From the NCBI GenBank assembly GCA_041650035.1, contig JBAZLY010000008.1, forward strand, positions 1 to 46,841: DNA of 46,841 bases, written 5' to 3'. Within the stretch, counting starts at the first letter, position 1; the number at the start of each line of letters is the position of its first letter. The notes under the pieces were generated by a model. It ran no database searches and had not been told where the DNA came from. It was given only the letters and a program-made list of their open reading frames with translations. Below, piece by piece: positions 25,267 through 34,367 of this stretch. A program made the translations under genes and the position numbers. The stretch is from JAQUQI01 sp041650035 (GTDB lineage Bacteria > Omnitrophota > Gorgyraeia > JABMRG01).

Positions 25267-27342
25267 CTAAATGTCCTTATACACGTAAACGGTAAAATCA
25301 TGCTTCATATAATCATGTCTTAATACGGCCCTTCCGCTTAATCTTAGGCAGAGATCGAGAATATCACAGGCCTTGGCATAATATTCTTCCTGATTGAAAA
25401 AATCGGCATTGGCGCTCATCATATTAAAACCTATGCCCAAACGGCAGGCGGCAAACATACCGGTAATGGTATCGCTAACATATCTTTCATGATCCGGTAT
25501 CCTGCGGTTAAATATACCGGAAGTGAGTATATAATCATAACAACGGCCCTCGGCGATATCACCTATGCCGCCCTGCATAAATTCAGCTGCGGGGTATTTT
25601 TTCCTTGCCTGACATATCATGGATATGGCAATATCCATACCCGTATAACGCGCGCTTATGCGTCTTGCCTTTAGCCACCCGTAGAGGTCTCCGAGGCCGC
25701 AGCCGAGGTCAAGCACTGTTTTACCGTTCAGGTCATCTATCAGACAGAGTATCTCAAAACGTTTTTCCTGCGAGGCCCTGCTCCCCCACGCGATAGAACC
25801 TATATCAGGGCCATGCCGTTTAACATTATCATTATAAAAATCAACCAACGGCCCCATATCATGACCCGCGGCAAGGCAGGCCATACCGCCATGGTATCTA
25901 TGCCCCGGAGAATCGGCGTCATAACGCATTGCCATACAGCCTGCCGGAATATCCGGATATGAAGATTCATAAAAACCGCACTTGGAAAAAAGCGATATAC
26001 TTGCCTTATTGTCTTTTTTCATAATTGCGGTAAATGCCCCGCAAACCCCTCTGTCCAGCATAGCGAAGATAGCCTTCCTAAGCGCGCACGGGCCTATGCC
26101 CAGGCCCGTGTATTTTTCTAAAAGATAAATACTTATGATATAAGAACCTTTTGCCGACAATTCAAACCTGACCTGGCCTACCGGCGTATTTTTGTAATCT
26201 ATAATAAAAAAATCGCTGTCCTTCTTTTTCAATATACCGTCAAACCACGCTGAATGTTCTTTCATCGTGACGGCCCTGCCGCTCTCCCCGAGATTAATCA
26301 AAAACGGCGTATTCCTCCAGCCAAACACCATGTCCTTATCCTTGGCTGTGACAGGCCTTAATCCAATATCGCCCCATGACGCCCTCTTTGCCGCGTTAAG
26401 GCAAAATGAGAGGGTACGCGATACGCCTTCTTCAAGCGCCACGCAGGGCTTAAAATTAAAGGACTTGGCGATCTTTGCCGTATCGGAATAAAACCTGCCT
26501 AACTCCCCCACGCGTTCCGGTTTATTCTCAAATGCCGGACTTTGGCCGCATGCCCTGCAAAAGGCCTCAAAGACATCCATTACCGATATAGCCTTTCCCC
26601 GGCCAACATTAAAAGTTTCCCTGGAACCCGCGGTAATTGCGGTAAGGCTTGCCTCAACCGCATCATCTACATAGATATAGTCCCTTGAGTGCATGCCGTC
26701 GCCAAATATGGTCAAGGGCAGATCATTGACAATACGGTCGGCAAATATCGCTATCACCCCTACCTCGCCGAATATAGGCTGTCTCGGGCCATAGACATTG
26801 GCATAACGAAGTATCGTATAATCCAAGCCGTAATTATCGGAATAATACCTTATATATTCCTCGGCGCATTTTTTAGCCAGGCCGTATGAATATACAGGCA
26901 CGCATTCATCGCACTCCTTTGCCGGAAGGGACTTCGGCCTGCCGTATACCGCCACAGAGGACGCATATATGATCTTCTTCACCTTAAAATCAACACAGCA
27001 TTTCAAAAGGTTTATAGTGCCAAGGACACTGCCGGAAATATCCTTGATAGGATCCTCAAGCTTGATATTCAGATTGATCTTGGCGGCCTCATGCAGGACA
27101 TAATCAAAATAGTGGCATTGGAATATGTCTCGCAAAACACCTTCATCCGATATATCTGCCCTGTAAAAAACAGCTCCTGGGTTTACGTTTTCCTGCCGGC
27201 CCGTGCTAAGATTGTCGATGACGACAACCTTATGCCCCAGGGACAATAACTTGTCAACAACGTGCGAACCGATAAAACCCGCGCCCCCGGCGACAAGAAA
27301 ACACATCCTTTTGGAATTCTTTATATCAACGTCTTTTATCAT
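25267..27342 (-). CDS. Three-domain fusion: SDR epimerase + PseH-like GNAT acetyltransferase + SAM methyltransferase
   Basis: 691 residues in one open frame. Residues 12-315 form an extended SDR (GGAGFIGSHVVD, YSYGLAK with Tyr153 and Lys157, ILRYANVYGPRQP). Residues 326-472 are a GNAT domain of the PseH type (LRPVTAKDKDMVFGWRN, EHSAWFDGIL, acetyl-CoA loop GLGIG near 413-417). Residues 498-691 are a SAM methyltransferase (VLDLGCGLGDLYGWL, LDLGCG at 544-549). PseH N-acetylates the 4-amino group in pseudaminic acid synthesis, and no separate PseH is present in the window, so this domain can fill the gap. The roles of the SDR and methyltransferase parts are unknown. Flanked by pseG and the NeuB-type synthase. 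Confidence 0.85.
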   Translation of the reverse strand: MIKDVDIKNSKRMCFLVAGGAGFIGSHVVDKLLSLGHKVVVIDNLSTGRQENVNPGAVFYRADISDEGVLRDIFQCHYFDYVLHEAAKINLNIKLEDPIKDISGSVLGTINLLKCCVDFKVKKIIYASSVAVYGRPKSLPAKECDECVPVYSYGLAKKCAEEYIRYYSDNYGLDYTILRYANVYGPRQPIFGEVGVIAIFADRIVNDLPLTIFGDGMHSRDYIYVDDAVEASLTAITAGSRETFNVGRGKAISVMDVFEAFCRACGQSPAFENKPERVGELGRFYSDTAKIAKSFNFKPCVALEEGVSRTLSFCLNAAKRASWGDIGLRPVTAKDKDMVFGWRNTPFLINLGESGRAVTMKEHSAWFDGILKKKDSDFFIIDYKNTPVGQVRFELSAKGSYIISIYLLEKYTGLGIGPCALRKAIFAMLDRGVCGAFTAIMKKDNKASISLFSKCGFYESSYPDIPAGCMAMRYDADSPGHRYHGGMACLAAGHDMGPLVDFYNDNVKRHGPDIGSIAWGSRASQEKRFEILCLIDDLNGKTVLDLGCGLGDLYGWLKARRISARYTGMDIAISMICQARKKYPAAEFMQGGIGDIAEGRCYDYILTSGIFNRRIPDHERYVSDTITGMFAACRLGIGFNMMSANADFFNQEEYYAKACDILDLCLRLSGRAVLRHDYMKHDFTVYVYKDI

Positions 27343-27358
27343 ACAGTCTTTTAATACC

Positions 27359-28399
27359 TTATCTGCCTAAGTGTTCCCATTTTATTGGCGCGCCCTTGAC
27401 AATATCAACCGCGAGCAAAAGCCCTTTTACATTATCCATGTCCTTCGGCCTTATCCCTGTGCCAGGTTTGGCAATTGCGAGGTCCCCTTCGCAAAGCCTG
27501 TGCCCTTTTTTCATGTCTCTTGCCGCGACGAGACTTAGCGTAAACTCCTGTCTGCATGCCATCTCGCTTTCCGCCGGCCGGATAAGGCTGCTTCCCATGC
27601 GATTTTCCGCTTCGCGTATATCCTTTACGTAAGCCATCAGCTCGGAAGGCGTAAGACTGAACCAGTGATCAGGTCCGGGCATATCGCGGTCAAGGGTAAA
27701 GTGCTTTTCAATAATGACCGCGCCCAGGGCTACAGACTGTATGGCAGCGGCACTGCCAACCGTGTGATCTGAAAACCCGACAGGCAGATTGAATATTTGC
27801 CTCAATGCCGTCATACGCGCCAAATTCACAAAAGCCGCCTCGGTAGGATAATTGCTCGTGCAGTGCATAAGTATAACCTGCGCCTTGCCTGATACCGAAA
27901 CCGCCTCTATTGCCTCTACTATATCCTGCTCATAAGCCATACCGGTCGATAAAACGACGGGCAGATCGAACCTGCCCATATACCTTAGAAGCGGCAGATG
28001 AGATAGATAGTCGGAACCATTTTTAAGCATCTTGACGCCAGCCGTTACAAGCTGGTCAACACCTCTTTCCGATGTGGGCGTTGATAAGAAGTCTATGTCC
28101 AAACCGTCACAGAGCTTTATTAATTTTTCAATCCAGCCTTCCCGCATCTGGCATCGCTTGCACAACTGCCACATGGTCTCTGTTTTTTCTTTGCCATGCT
28201 CTCTATACGTGTAAGCAATGGATCTGTCGACGATAAAATCCTCTGTGTCGTAATTCTGAAATTTTACGGCATCGGCGCCTGAATCAGCCGCGGACCTCAC
28301 CATATCGCATGCCAGGCGGAGGTCACCGTTATGGTTTATCCCTGCCTCGGAAATAATGTAGACCTTTTTGTCCTGGCACCAATTACGATTGGGTTCCAT
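27359..28399 (-). CDS. neuB: Nonulosonic acid synthase, NeuB/LegI type (PEP-condensing)
   Basis: 346 residues from the ATG at 28399 (AAAGG upstream; a GTG at 28405 is possible). NeuB barrel: ISEAGINHNGDLRLA, GADAVKFQ, DFLSTPTSERGVD, VVLSTGMA, MHCTSNYPT, PVGFSDHT and IEKHFTLDRDMPGPDHWFSL, then a C-terminal SAF (antifreeze-like) domain with KGHRLCEGDLAIAKPGTGI. It condenses PEP with a free hexosamine to give a nine-carbon sugar acid. Its motifs are of the NeuB/LegI/SpsE type more than the PseI type, although the upstream enzymes are PseB, PseC and PseG. Its start overlaps the CMP-transferase end by 17 bases. Confidence 0.88.
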   Translation of the reverse strand: MEPNRNWCQDKKVYIISEAGINHNGDLRLACDMVRSAADSGADAVKFQNYDTEDFIVDRSIAYTYREHGKEKTETMWQLCKRCQMREGWIEKLIKLCDGLDIDFLSTPTSERGVDQLVTAGVKMLKNGSDYLSHLPLLRYMGRFDLPVVLSTGMAYEQDIVEAIEAVSVSGKAQVILMHCTSNYPTEAAFVNLARMTALRQIFNLPVGFSDHTVGSAAAIQSVALGAVIIEKHFTLDRDMPGPDHWFSLTPSELMAYVKDIREAENRMGSSLIRPAESEMACRQEFTLSLVAARDMKKGHRLCEGDLAIAKPGTGIRPKDMDNVKGLLLAVDIVKGAPIKWEHLGR

Positions 28400-29114
28400 A
28401 ACCACCTTTTATTTTGTCTAAATAATATCTTACCAAAGCCACGTCATCAGGCACATCAACCTCAAGCGTATACATCATATCGCTCTGGACTACTGGGATG
28501 ACGTTCTTGCCGAGATAGATATGGGCCCTTCTGATACCGCGGGCCTTGTAAAGATTTTCAACCCTTAACGCAAGTACAGAACCGTCAAGCAGATAACGCC
28601 TTGGAAATTCCTGCCTCCTTATGCCCTTAACATCCTTCACTATCGGGACAAGCATGCCCTTTTTATCTATGATCCTCATGGCCTCCGGCACCTGGTCCGC
28701 TTCATAACACGTGACACAGGAATCGGCCTTTGACGATATGAGCTTCCTGATCACCTTATCTATGATGCCTTTCTGCCTTATCGGAACATTGGCCTGTGTC
28801 CATACAACAATATCCGCCTTATATTTGAATTTTTTCTTCAGATACTCAACCGCGTGCAGGAGTGCCTCTTCTATAGGAGAATCGTCCTTGGCAAACCTGG
28901 CAGGCCTTTTTACAGTCTCGATATCATAAATACCTTTAACGACACAGGCTATTTTACTGCTATCGGTCGAAACAACAACCTTGTCTATAAGCTCGGATGA
29001 GAGAACATCCTCTATGGTATAACCTATAAGAGGCTTGCCGTTAAAATCAATAATATGCTTGTCCTTTACCCCTTTTGACCCGCCGCGGGCGGGTATAACA
29101 CTCAATATCCGCAT
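28383..29114 (-). CDS. CMP-nonulosonic acid cytidylyltransferase (NeuA/PseF/LegF family)
   Basis: 243 residues. VIPARGGSKGVKDKHI is the full CTP-binding loop, followed by GKPLIGYTIEDVLSSEL, VVVSTDSSKIA, WTQANVPIRQKGI and, at the end, LEVDVPDDVALVRYYL with metal-binding acids. It activates the nonulosonic acid to its CMP form, the donor for glycosyltransferases. Adjacent to the synthase and upstream of it in the same operon, so it almost certainly acts on that product. AGGAG precedes the ATG at 29114 by 7 bases. The sequence does not settle whether it prefers pseudaminic, legionaminic or another acid. Confidence 0.88.
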   Translation of the reverse strand: MRILSVIPARGGSKGVKDKHIIDFNGKPLIGYTIEDVLSSELIDKVVVSTDSSKIACVVKGIYDIETVKRPARFAKDDSPIEEALLHAVEYLKKKFKYKADIVVWTQANVPIRQKGIIDKVIRKLISSKADSCVTCYEADQVPEAMRIIDKKGMLVPIVKDVKGIRRQEFPRRYLLDGSVLALRVENLYKARGIRRAHIYLGKNVIPVVQSDMMYTLEVDVPDDVALVRYYLDKIKGGYGTQS

Positions 29115-29118
29115 CCAT

Positions 29119-30492
29119 TCACTCCTTTTCCATGTGCCTGACCTTGTTCCAGGCCTTTAATTCATCTATCATACCGGACTGTATCTCATAGAGTTCCTTA
29201 TCGGTGAAATTGGTAAAATTTATCCTTATCTTTTCGCCCTGTTCGCCGAGTGACAATATATACTCCTCCTCATTTTTTATCAGGCCTCGGTTTAATGCCA
29301 TTTCATATAGCCTGGTGCCTGGATAAGGAGTCAAAAAAAATATAACTTCAGGGATAAGGTCCAAACCTTTGCAAAAATCTATCGTCTCCTGTATGGTCTG
29401 CCTTGTCTCGCCCGGATAACCTATCATAAACGAGGTATCGGCCCAGCCAAGATGCCTTCTGGTAAGATACACGGCCTTCCTTGCCTGCTCAACGGTGACG
29501 CCTTTTCTGATAAAATCAAGCATGGCCTGACTGCCTGATTCTATGCCGTATCCTATGAGGACACAACCGGCCCGCGACATGGCGATTACCATGTCCTCGG
29601 TCATCAGGTTCACCCTGCCGGCACAGCCCCAGGTAATACGCGCGCCGGCCTCTTCAGAAAATTCCTTCATAAGACGGCAAAATTCAAGGGTAAAACCCCT
29701 GTTGACTACAAATTCATCGTCAATAAAATGAAAATACTTAACCCCATAACGCCCGTAAAGCTGTCTTATCTCCTTCATGATATTGCCCGGCGAACGCGTC
29801 CTATATCTGGCGCCCATAAAATCATGGTAACAATACACGCACTGGTAAGGACAACCTCTCGTGCCGTATATATTCATGGAAAGGCATTCCCCGTCTTGCG
29901 ATGAGCCGTCTATCCATTTATTCCTGTTTGGCGCGCCCACAGGGTTTTTCAGATATATATCCATGGGGAACAGGTCCCATGCCGGTAAAGGCACGCTGTC
30001 CAAGTCCTGTATAGGTTCTCTCTTTCGCGTCTGGATTATCTGCCCGTTGTCATCTTTATAACATATACCCGCGACGGAAGAGATGTCACCATCCGAGGCT
30101 ATAACGGATATCAAATCCTTTATCGTCTCCTCGCCTTCGCCGATACTTACTATATCAACCGGATTGTTTTCCATCATAATACGGGGTATGGACGAACCGA
30201 CACTGCCGCCCACGATGATCTTCCTGTGGGGATGGTATTTCTTCAAAACCGATACAAGCCATTTGACATATTTGTATATAGTAACTATGCCTCCGATGCC
30301 GACGACATCATAATCCGCTTTCCTTATTCTTTCCTCTGCCTCCTGCCTGTCCCACCTATATCCGTTAATATCCATGACCTCTACTTCATAGCCCTGTTCA
30401 AGCAATACGGAGGCGATATAGCCTAAACCAAGGGGGAATACATTGGGTTTTGACCATTCGCGTATCGGCGGATTTATCAATAATACCTTCAT
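29119..30492 (-). CDS. B12-binding domain radical SAM protein inside the nonulosonic acid genes
   Basis: 457 residues. VFPLGLGYIASVLLEQGYEVE and YDVVGIGGIVTIYKYVKW form the B12-type domain; cluster ligands are Cys214, Cys218 and Cys221 in TRGCPYQCVYC; TSFMIGYPGETRQT and FFLTPYPGTRLYEM are in the barrel. No DxHxxG motif. Its ATG overlaps the PseC stop by 4 bases, so it belongs in the middle of the nonulosonic acid biosynthesis genes. A role in modifying the sugar (for example C-methylation, epimerisation or deoxygenation) is plausible; none can be assigned from sequence. Confidence 0.9.
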   Translation of the reverse strand: MKVLLINPPIREWSKPNVFPLGLGYIASVLLEQGYEVEVMDINGYRWDRQEAEERIRKADYDVVGIGGIVTIYKYVKWLVSVLKKYHPHRKIIVGGSVGSSIPRIMMENNPVDIVSIGEGEETIKDLISVIASDGDISSVAGICYKDDNGQIIQTRKREPIQDLDSVPLPAWDLFPMDIYLKNPVGAPNRNKWIDGSSQDGECLSMNIYGTRGCPYQCVYCYHDFMGARYRTRSPGNIMKEIRQLYGRYGVKYFHFIDDEFVVNRGFTLEFCRLMKEFSEEAGARITWGCAGRVNLMTEDMVIAMSRAGCVLIGYGIESGSQAMLDFIRKGVTVEQARKAVYLTRRHLGWADTSFMIGYPGETRQTIQETIDFCKGLDLIPEVIFFLTPYPGTRLYEMALNRGLIKNEEEYILSLGEQGEKIRINFTNFTDKELYEIQSGMIDELKAWNKVRHMEKE

Positions 30493-31637
30493 CTTATCGC
30501 ATCCTTTAATACCTTTACCACGCGGCGTATATCCGCGGACCGCAGGGACACATGAAGCGGTAGGGATATAGTGCTTTGGTAATATCTGTTCGCGTTAGGA
30601 TAATCGGAGCGCCGGGCCAAAGACCTTTTCACGTAATACGGCTGGTCATAAACAGGTATATAATGGACCTGCGCGTGTATCTTGCGCGCTAATAACCTTT
30701 CAAACACCCGCCTGCGTTTTGTATGATCCTTCAGCCTGATAAAAAACAAATGCCAGGCGCTACGACAGTTGTCTAATACGGGGGGCAATTGCACGCTGTC
30801 ACAATCATGGAGCAGTTTCTGATAAAGCCCGGCAAGTTCGCCGCGTTTACTGATAAAGGCCTTGAGTTTTTTAAGCTGTGATATGCCGAGGGCGCATTGC
30901 ATATCGGTTATCCTGTAATTAAAACCCAAATCCTTCATCTGATAATACCACGGCCCCTTCTTCGCCAATACAGCCTTGTCTTTATATATGCCATGGGCGC
31001 GCAAAGCGCGCAGCTTCTCATACAATCCGGCATTGTTCGTCGTGATTGCCCCACCCTCACCCGTTGTAATACTCTTTACAGGGTGAAAACTGAATACCGA
31101 CATATCGGAGTGCCTGCAGGCGCCTATCCTGTGCCACATGTTACCGGACATATATTCAGCGCCCAGCGCGTGGCAGGCGTCTTCAATAACCACCAGGGAT
31201 CTCTTTCGGGCTATCCTGTTTATCGCCCCCATATCGCATGGAAGCCCCGCGAAATGGACAGGTAGTATAGCCCTGGTCTTTTTGGTAATCCGCTTTTCTA
31301 TCGCCTCCCGGCCTATATTGACCGTAAGCGGGTCTATATCGGCAAATACAGGTCTTGCCCCCGCATACAAGACTGCGTTTGATGTTGCCAAAAAGGTGAT
31401 CGGGCTGGTAATTACCTCATCGCCCGGTTTAAGGCCGCAGGCAATGCATGCCAGGTGAAGGGCCGCCGTTCCACTTGAGACAGCCACGCAATAACGGGCA
31501 CCCGTGTATCCGCAAAGCATGGACTCAAATTGCGCCGCTCTCGGGCCCTGTGTAAGCCAATCCGATGCAAGCGCATCAGTAACCTGTTCTATATCATGCC
31601 TGTCAATAAACTGTCTTCCGTAATAAAGACTTTTCAT
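30489..31637 (-). CDS. pseC: PseC, UDP-4-amino-4,6-dideoxy-N-acetyl-altrosamine transaminase
   Basis: 382 residues. The start YYGRQFIDRHDIEQVTDAL and SDWLTQGPRAAQFE are typical of PseC in the DegT family. Lys188 in FSFHPVKSITTGEGGA should bind PLP and Asp153 in IEDACHALGA pairs with it; VAVSSGTAALHLA is the phosphate loop. It aminates the 4-keto sugar made by PseB, with glutamate as donor. It overlaps PseB by 4 bases (ATGA) and the radical SAM gene by 4 bases. Confidence 0.92.
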   Translation of the reverse strand: MKSLYYGRQFIDRHDIEQVTDALASDWLTQGPRAAQFESMLCGYTGARYCVAVSSGTAALHLACIACGLKPGDEVITSPITFLATSNAVLYAGARPVFADIDPLTVNIGREAIEKRITKKTRAILPVHFAGLPCDMGAINRIARKRSLVVIEDACHALGAEYMSGNMWHRIGACRHSDMSVFSFHPVKSITTGEGGAITTNNAGLYEKLRALRAHGIYKDKAVLAKKGPWYYQMKDLGFNYRITDMQCALGISQLKKLKAFISKRGELAGLYQKLLHDCDSVQLPPVLDNCRSAWHLFFIRLKDHTKRRRVFERLLARKIHAQVHYIPVYDQPYYVKRSLARRSDYPNANRYYQSTISLPLHVSLRSADIRRVVKVLKDAIR

Positions 31638-32623
31638 GCCATATCTTTGAGTATCTTTTGCAGTTCTTTGCAGGTAAGCTGCCTGTCGTTCTTGTCACTG
31701 CGATAGGCGAAATCCGCCTGCACAGGCTTATTGTTCTTGTATCTTTCAAAAACCTTCATACCCTGTTTCGCGTATTGGGATATTATGACATAAATATCAT
31801 CAAGGATCTTCGTGTTGCGGCTTTCATCCTCGGATATAAGCGTTTCATGCACCTTCTCCCCGGGACGTATACCAGTAACTCTGAATTCACAATCCGGTTC
31901 GATGGCCCTGGCAAGATCGGTTATCTTCATTGAAGGTATCCTCGGCACAAATACCTCTCCGCCTACCGCGACCTCAAGCGCCTTTATGACCAGGCCGACA
32001 CTTTGCTTTAGGGTCATCCAGAAACGTGTCATATTAAGATCCGTTATCGGGAATTCCTTTACGCCTCTTTGTTTCAAGTCTAAAAACACTGGAATAACAC
32101 TGCCGCGCGAGGCCACGACATTGCCGTATCTGACAACCGAGAACGCCGTCCTTTCGCCGCTATACGCGTTTGCCGCGACAATTATCTTTTCAGCGGCAAG
32201 TTTTGTCGCGCCATAGAGATTTATGGGATTTACCGCTTTATCTGTCGATAAAGCAATCACCTTTTTGACACCCGCGTCTACAGCCGCGTCAACGATATTA
32301 TCAGCACCTATAATATTGGTCTTTACAGCCTCTGTCGGGTTATATTCCAGGGCGGGTACCTGTTTTAATGCCGCGGCATGGACAACAATATCAACGCCGT
32401 AAAAAGCCCTGCCGAGCCTGTCCCTGTCCCTGATATCGCCTAAAAAATAACGTATGGGATATTTGCTGTCGGGAAAAAGCTTTGCCATATTATACTGCTT
32501 GAATTCATCCCTGCTGAATACTATGACCTTCTTCGGCTTATAAGAATCAAATGCGACCCTTACAAATTTATGGCCGAATGACCCCGTGCCCCCGGTTATT
32601 AATACAGTGCTGTTATTTAACAT
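31634..32623 (-). CDS. pseB: PseB, UDP-N-acetylglucosamine 4,6-dehydratase (inverting)
   Basis: 329 residues. TVLITGGTGSFGHKFVR binds NAD; IVFSRDEFKQYNM, HAAALKQVPALEYNPTEAV and STDKAVNPINLYGATK are diagnostic for PseB and hold the catalytic Lys, Asp and the Tyr-x3-Lys pair. It removes water from UDP-GlcNAc with inversion at C5, the first committed step of pseudaminic acid synthesis. It is not the membrane-bound FlaA1/WbpM type, as no membrane segments are present. The start overlaps the end of the MarR regulator by 11 bases. Confidence 0.93.
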   Translation of the reverse strand: MLNNSTVLITGGTGSFGHKFVRVAFDSYKPKKVIVFSRDEFKQYNMAKLFPDSKYPIRYFLGDIRDRDRLGRAFYGVDIVVHAAALKQVPALEYNPTEAVKTNIIGADNIVDAAVDAGVKKVIALSTDKAVNPINLYGATKLAAEKIIVAANAYSGERTAFSVVRYGNVVASRGSVIPVFLDLKQRGVKEFPITDLNMTRFWMTLKQSVGLVIKALEVAVGGEVFVPRIPSMKITDLARAIEPDCEFRVTGIRPGEKVHETLISEDESRNTKILDDIYVIISQYAKQGMKVFERYKNNKPVQADFAYRSDKNDRQLTCKELQKILKDMA

Positions 32624-33002
32624 AGGATTCTCCCGCTATATGTTTATGTTTTATGCCACGATCGCCCGGCGATCCGCTTGAAACGGCCTCGGCCTCTTTT
32701 TTAAGGGCGCGGTATTCCGCCTCCTTGCGCTTAAGATAATGATGGGTATAACGCAGCTTGGTCTCTATGCCTTTCTGCGTCAAAAGATAACCTATCTTTC
32801 TGGCCTTTTGCTCCTCCTGGGTAAAATGCTTTATGGATACAAGGCCTCTTTTGACTATGACCTTTAACAGGTAATTGGTCTTGCCAAGAGAAAATCCAAG
32901 ATAACTTGACAGGTCTCTTTGAGTCGGGCTATTGCCTGAATAGAGTATCCTTAATATATTAAAGATATCCTCTCTTATATCCTCTCTTATGTTGTCTTTC
33001 AT
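32613..33002 (-). CDS. EPS-associated MarR family transcriptional regulator
   Basis: 129 residues from the ATG at 33002, which overlaps the upstream stop by 4 bases (ATGA); the longer frame begins with TTG and is less likely. A winged helix is seen: FNILRILYSGNSPTQRDLSS then LGFSLGKTNYLLKVIVKRG (recognition helix), LLTQKGIETK as the wing and end helix, followed by YLKRKEAEYRALKKEAE as a coiled tail. This is the arrangement of the small MarR-like proteins that accompany exopolysaccharide clusters. It probably controls the operon in which it lies; the palindrome at 36048-36064 is a candidate operator. Confidence 0.85.
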   Translation of the reverse strand: MKDNIREDIREDIFNILRILYSGNSPTQRDLSSYLGFSLGKTNYLLKVIVKRGLVSIKHFTQEEQKARKIGYLLTQKGIETKLRYTHHYLKRKEAEYRALKKEAEAVSSGSPGDRGIKHKHIAGESYVK

Positions 33003-33907
33003 GCGCTGCTGTCTCCAGTGCAATGGTCTTTAAAACTTTTTTTACAATTACTGTCTTTGCGCATACGGTTTAGTATGGCTATCAAGTCGCTTTTTGCAAG
33101 CCTTCTGGGGCCATGTTTTATCCTGTCATACTTAAATATCCTGCCGGCAACCTTAATAGGGTCAAAATCAGGCATTGGTATATTCCGGGAATATCCGCGC
33201 AACAATGAAACCACCTGCTTGGTAGACCTTAATCCCATGTATGCCGGTAATCTGGCATAGTCCATAAACTCAACAAAATACGGCAATAGTTTACCGCATG
33301 CCGCGGCATGGCTTAGACCGTATCCGGCTGTAAAAGGATATGACGAGGCATGGACAACATTAGTCTTGGAGATCTCTATCGCCTTTCCCGCCTTGTTTCC
33401 GGCTTTTATCAAAAGGTCATTATCCTTTGACCTGATATATCTCATCAGCATTCGCAGAGCAGATCTGGAATGCCCGCGGCTAATGCCTGTGGCATTGACA
33501 GACCACAAAGACTCTATCGCGTGCGAAAAAGCGTCAAGCATAGTCAGCCTCGCCATCCTTGCCGGAAGCCTTATCGAAATACCGGGGACAAGTTTTAACA
33601 CAGGCTTGGCCGTGGCAACGGATATCTTGCCGCCTGCCTTCCAAAGCGTCGCGTAAGACGTGATGGACGCGCCGGATGCGGTGGAGGGTATGGCTATTGA
33701 AGGCTTTTTGCCTGATATGACCTTTGCCGTATCAATAGCGCTTCCGCCTCCTATGCCTATGACAATATCCTTGTCGGTCTTGACCTTAAGCAGGTCAGGC
33801 CCAGGCTGGCCTGATACTGCTAAAAAATCGGTGTCCTTATAGCGGCGGGCGATACTTAATGCCAGGGCCTTGTTGCTTTTGCTATATATTATCAGTGCCG
33901 AGCGCAT
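32999..33907 (-). CDS. Iron-containing alcohol dehydrogenase, likely phosphonoacetaldehyde reductase
   Basis: 302 residues, shorter than the usual about 380. IGIGGGSAIDTAKV is the NAD(P)-binding loop, AIPSTASGASITSYA follows, and metal ligands are seen in LDAFSHAIESLWS (Asp and His) and TAGYGLSHAAACG (His). Iron-type alcohol dehydrogenases of the PhpC kind reduce phosphonoacetaldehyde to 2-hydroxyethylphosphonate. The placement directly after PEP mutase and both decarboxylase genes, with a 26-base overlap, supports this here; the specific substrate is inferred from context. Confidence 0.82.
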   Translation of the reverse strand: MRSALIIYSKSNKALALSIARRYKDTDFLAVSGQPGPDLLKVKTDKDIVIGIGGGSAIDTAKVISGKKPSIAIPSTASGASITSYATLWKAGGKISVATAKPVLKLVPGISIRLPARMARLTMLDAFSHAIESLWSVNATGISRGHSRSALRMLMRYIRSKDNDLLIKAGNKAGKAIEISKTNVVHASSYPFTAGYGLSHAAACGKLLPYFVEFMDYARLPAYMGLRSTKQVVSLLRGYSRNIPMPDFDPIKVAGRIFKYDRIKHGPRRLAKSDLIAILNRMRKDSNCKKSFKDHCTGDSSA

Positions 33908-34367
33908 ACATAAACCTTACCATAATCTCGTTGGGTTTCATAGGGATCCGCGGCGCGGAGCCTTTGTCCTTATCAACCTTTATCACGTATGTATTAGGCG
34001 CGATAGAGGCAAAATCAACTGCGTCCGAGCATGTGGGCTGCCCACCTGTAGAACTGCAGCAATTATTATCCAATATATAATGCTTCAAATTAGGCGGATG
34101 GAGCTTTCTGTGAAGCGCCAATGTGCCCAAAGACATGAGCGCGGCGGCGTCCCCTGATATAACAATAACCTTATGAGATGAGTTTATAGCTATGCCCAGG
34201 CCTATGCCCAACGCCGACCCCATACTCCCAAGCATATAAAAATTCCTGTCCCTGTCCATTACGGCATACAGCTCTCTTGAGATCATGCCTGTAGACGAAA
34301 TGACCGCCTCATCGGTAACAGCTCTTACTATGCCCCTAATCGCCTCAATCCTCTTCATTTTCGTCAA
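33882..34367 (-). CDS. Phosphonopyruvate decarboxylase, TPP-binding (C-terminal-type) subunit
   Basis: 161 residues. The PP domain of TPP decarboxylases is visible: LGSMGSALGIGLGIA, then VISGDAAALMSLG (GDA in place of the usual GDG) and HYILDNNCCSSTGGQPT, which together bind Mg and diphosphate and match phosphonopyruvate decarboxylase (Ppd) almost to the C-terminus. With the 34345-34695 protein it would form one decarboxylase from two chains. It turns phosphonopyruvate into phosphonoacetaldehyde, the pull step for the unfavourable PEP mutase reaction. It starts 23 bases inside the upstream gene. The sulfopyruvate decarboxylase subunit ComE has a similar layout. Confidence 0.82.
   Translation of the reverse strand: MTKMKRIEAIRGIVRAVTDEAVISSTGMISRELYAVMDRDRNFYMLGSMGSALGIGLGIAINSSHKVIVISGDAAALMSLGTLALHRKLHPPNLKHYILDNNCCSSTGGQPTCSDAVDFASIAPNTYVIKVDKDKGSAPRIPMKPNEIMVRFMYALGTDNI

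Noticed and set aside
34345..34367. Possible frameshift between the two decarboxylase genes
   Set aside because: Both chains are complete domains, the second has its own ATG and split enzymes (ComDE, some Ppd) are known; a single joined gene would still lack the linker.
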